From: Sphingobacterium sp.
GTDB taxonomy: Bacteria > Bacteroidota > Bacteroidia > Sphingobacteriales > Sphingobacteriaceae
NCBI GenBank assembly: GCA_031286695.1
Contig: JAITTY010000018.1
Coordinates: forward strand, 55,934 to 119,933
Length of the DNA stretch: 64,000 nt
Direction: 5' to 3'
Below, piece by piece: positions 63,092-64,000 of the stretch. Made by a program: the position numbers and the translations under genes. Position 1 is the first letter of the stretch. Each line of letters starts with the position of its first letter. Below the pieces are notes generated by a model that was not told the origin of the DNA, ran no database searches, and was given only the letters and a program-made list of their open reading frames with translations.

Positions 63092-63116
63092 TTAAACAAC
63101 CAATTTCTCATATATT

Positions 63117-63914
63117 ATGAATCTATTCAAATCTATACATCCTTCTTATGAGGGAAATATTTTAAAAGTTTGCAGATCTGTACTGGATATTTTTGACGTA
63201 AGGTCTACCAAAACATTTATAAAAAAAATAATTGATAATCATTTAGATCCGGGTTCACTTTTGGCTGTAACAGACATATTGAGCGAATATGGCGTGGAAA
63301 CAGTAGCCGTAAAAAAAGGAGATTATCAGTATTCTGATTTTGAATTGCCTTTTATTTGTTGTATTCAGGAAGAAGGTTGGAGTCAAGCAGGTTTTGTTTT
63401 AGTCAAAGATGTAAATGGTGATAATATAAAATATCTTGATCCCAGTGATAATCATTTTAAATATCTCTCTTCGACGGGCTTTGAGAATATCGACAAAGGT
63501 ATTATTTTACTGTTGGATGAATCTAATAAAAGAGACGAAATTGATTATAGAAAACACTTAGAAAATGAGAGAACTTCTTATTGGATTTCAAAATTGCCTC
63601 TTTTATTAGTTTCTATGACTGTAATGTTTCCAATATGCTCAAAAATATTTTTGAGTGAGAGTATTCCTTGGGAAAGTCTGATATTTTTGGCAACTTCTTT
63701 GGTAGGGGCTTTTGTTTCCATATTGCTGTTATGGCATGAAGTCGATGCATTTAATCCTTTTATTAGAGAAGTATGTGGAGGATTAGGTAAGAAAACAAAT
63801 TGTCATGCTGTATTAGCCTCCAAAGGAGCTTCATTTTTAGGAGTCAGTTGGTCTATTTGGGGAGCTAGTTATTTCTTTACATTGACACTGTCTCATAAAG
63901 TGTGTAAGTTATAG
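63117..63914 (+). CDS. C39-like/VKOR-domain protein, copy B, apparently C-terminally truncated
   Basis: 265 residues. The N-terminus (about 10-150) has a C39-peptidase-like layout: DPGSLLAVTDILSEYGVETV, ELPFICCIQEEGWSQAGFVL and YLDPSDNHFKYLS. The His expected before the FVL strand is Gln or Ala here, so proteolysis is doubtful. Two membrane helices follow (about 157-215). Then comes the first half of a VKOR domain with its loop Cys pair (EVCGGLGKKTNCHAVL) and SWSIWGASYFFTLTLS. The CxxC of the last helix and any thioredoxin domain are missing; a stop and terminator follow directly. It may be a shortened or decayed relative of proteins that oxidise exported peptides. Confidence 0.7.
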   Translation: MNLFKSIHPSYEGNILKVCRSVLDIFDVRSTKTFIKKIIDNHLDPGSLLAVTDILSEYGVETVAVKKGDYQYSDFELPFICCIQEEGWSQAGFVLVKDVNGDNIKYLDPSDNHFKYLSSTGFENIDKGIILLLDESNKRDEIDYRKHLENERTSYWISKLPLLLVSMTVMFPICSKIFLSESIPWESLIFLATSLVGAFVSILLLWHEVDAFNPFIREVCGGLGKKTNCHAVLASKGASFLGVSWSIWGASYFFTLTLSHKVCKL

Positions 63915-63948
63915 AAATGCGGAGTTTACAAGGACTTCGCATTTTTTA
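63915..63948 (+). terminator. Terminator directly after the VKOR-type gene
   Basis: AAATGCGGAG (63915-63924) pairs with CTTCGCATTT (63935-63944) with one G-T pair, then more T. It starts at the base after the stop codon. Confidence 0.8.
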
Positions 63949-63968
63949 TTTATTAACTTTATAAGAGT

Positions 63969-64000
63969 ATGATTGACAAGGAGTCACTATTAAACGACAA
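63969..64000 (+). CDS. Possible start of a further gene (cut by window end)
   Basis: ATG 63969 reads MIDKESLLND to the window edge. Only ten codons are visible, and the spacing after the terminator fits a new gene. No identity can be given. Confidence 0.25.
   Translation, partial: MIDKESLLND

Larger units (their letters stand above)
61308..63116. other. 1.8-kb scar region between paralogue 2 and the VKOR gene
   Basis: No intact gene. In order it holds a terminator-like hairpin (61441-61471), an ISAon1-type transposase remnant (61660-62093), a 10-bp stem hairpin (62266-62290), GGTTAGCA/TGCTAACC repeats (62324-62368), a tRNA 3'-end-like fragment (62461-62486), coding traces (62506-62800) and repeat copy B (62966-63091). 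Short frames such as 61314-61514 have no support. Confidence 0.6.

Overview
The window looks like chromosomal DNA of a Bacteroidota bacterium, most likely a Sphingobacterium-like member of the Sphingobacteriaceae. I infer this from the AT-rich sequence, LytTR/LytS-type two-component pairs, outer-membrane beta-barrel proteins with carboxypeptidase-regulatory domains, DUF3667 and DUF5694-type proteins, an Arr enzyme with a helical N-terminal extension, an ISAon1-type transposase remnant and MG2/plug proteins. No species assignment is possible from the sequence alone. There are no rRNA genes, no complete tRNA genes and no CRISPR array. About 55 protein genes are well supported. || Layout. 0-6 kb: the 3' part of a histidine kinase with its NarL-type regulator, a membrane-anchored unknown, a BrkB-like membrane protein, an XRE-type membrane protein and a retropepsin-like secreted protein. 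5.9-10.8 kb: a sugar-oxidation locus with a Gfo/Idh/MocA oxidoreductase and a sugar isomerase on the minus strand, and a GMC oxidoreductase with its small Tat-lipoprotein subunit on the plus strand. A 16-bp LacI-type palindrome lies in the divergent promoter region. 11.5-15.9 kb: a minus-strand operon of outer-membrane beta-barrel protein, LytS-like kinase and LytTR regulator. 16-34 kb: mostly housekeeping or accessory metabolism in single-gene units. These include a bestrophin, Lrp divergent from methionine gamma-lyase, a metallophosphoesterase, a NUDIX protein, an ankyrin lipoprotein, an amidohydrolase, a rifampin ADP-ribosyltransferase, YceI, a zinc alcohol dehydrogenase, an aldo/keto reductase, an M14 peptidase, a LuxR regulator and an MsrA-MsrB fusion. 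34.5-38.6 kb: a DXP synthase divergent from a MocR-type PLP-dependent regulator. 38.7-56.5 kb: a putative gluzincin, a stand-alone AraC domain, YegP, three orphan sensor kinases, an O6-alkylguanine transferase, an exo/endonuclease-like phosphatase, GNAT and DinB proteins, a metzincin lipoprotein with a discoidin domain, an acyltransferase and an NadR-like ATPase. || The most unusual part is 56.5-64 kb. Two diverged copies of a 126-bp sequence (56740-56865 and 62966-63091) each stand immediately before a gene of the C39-peptidase-like/VKOR type. The first of these genes is reduced to about 50 codons by a homopolymer frameshift and a fusion to the 5' end of another gene. The second stops after the first half of its VKOR domain. 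Between the repeats lie two tandem paralogous proteins with an MG2-like N-terminus and a TonB-plug-like C-terminus but no barrel. They are followed by about 1.8 kb of scar DNA with an ISAon1-type IS remnant, arm-type repeats and a tRNA 3'-end fragment. In Bacteroidota such gene sets usually accompany peptide (RiPP or bacteriocin-like) export, so I read this as a decayed and duplicated peptide-secretion island. No precursor peptide was found. || Convergent gene pairs are often separated by clear hairpin terminators. Many open frames are longest from a TTG codon a little upstream of a better ATG; I chose the ATG where the family, spacing or signal peptide favoured it and say so in each entry.
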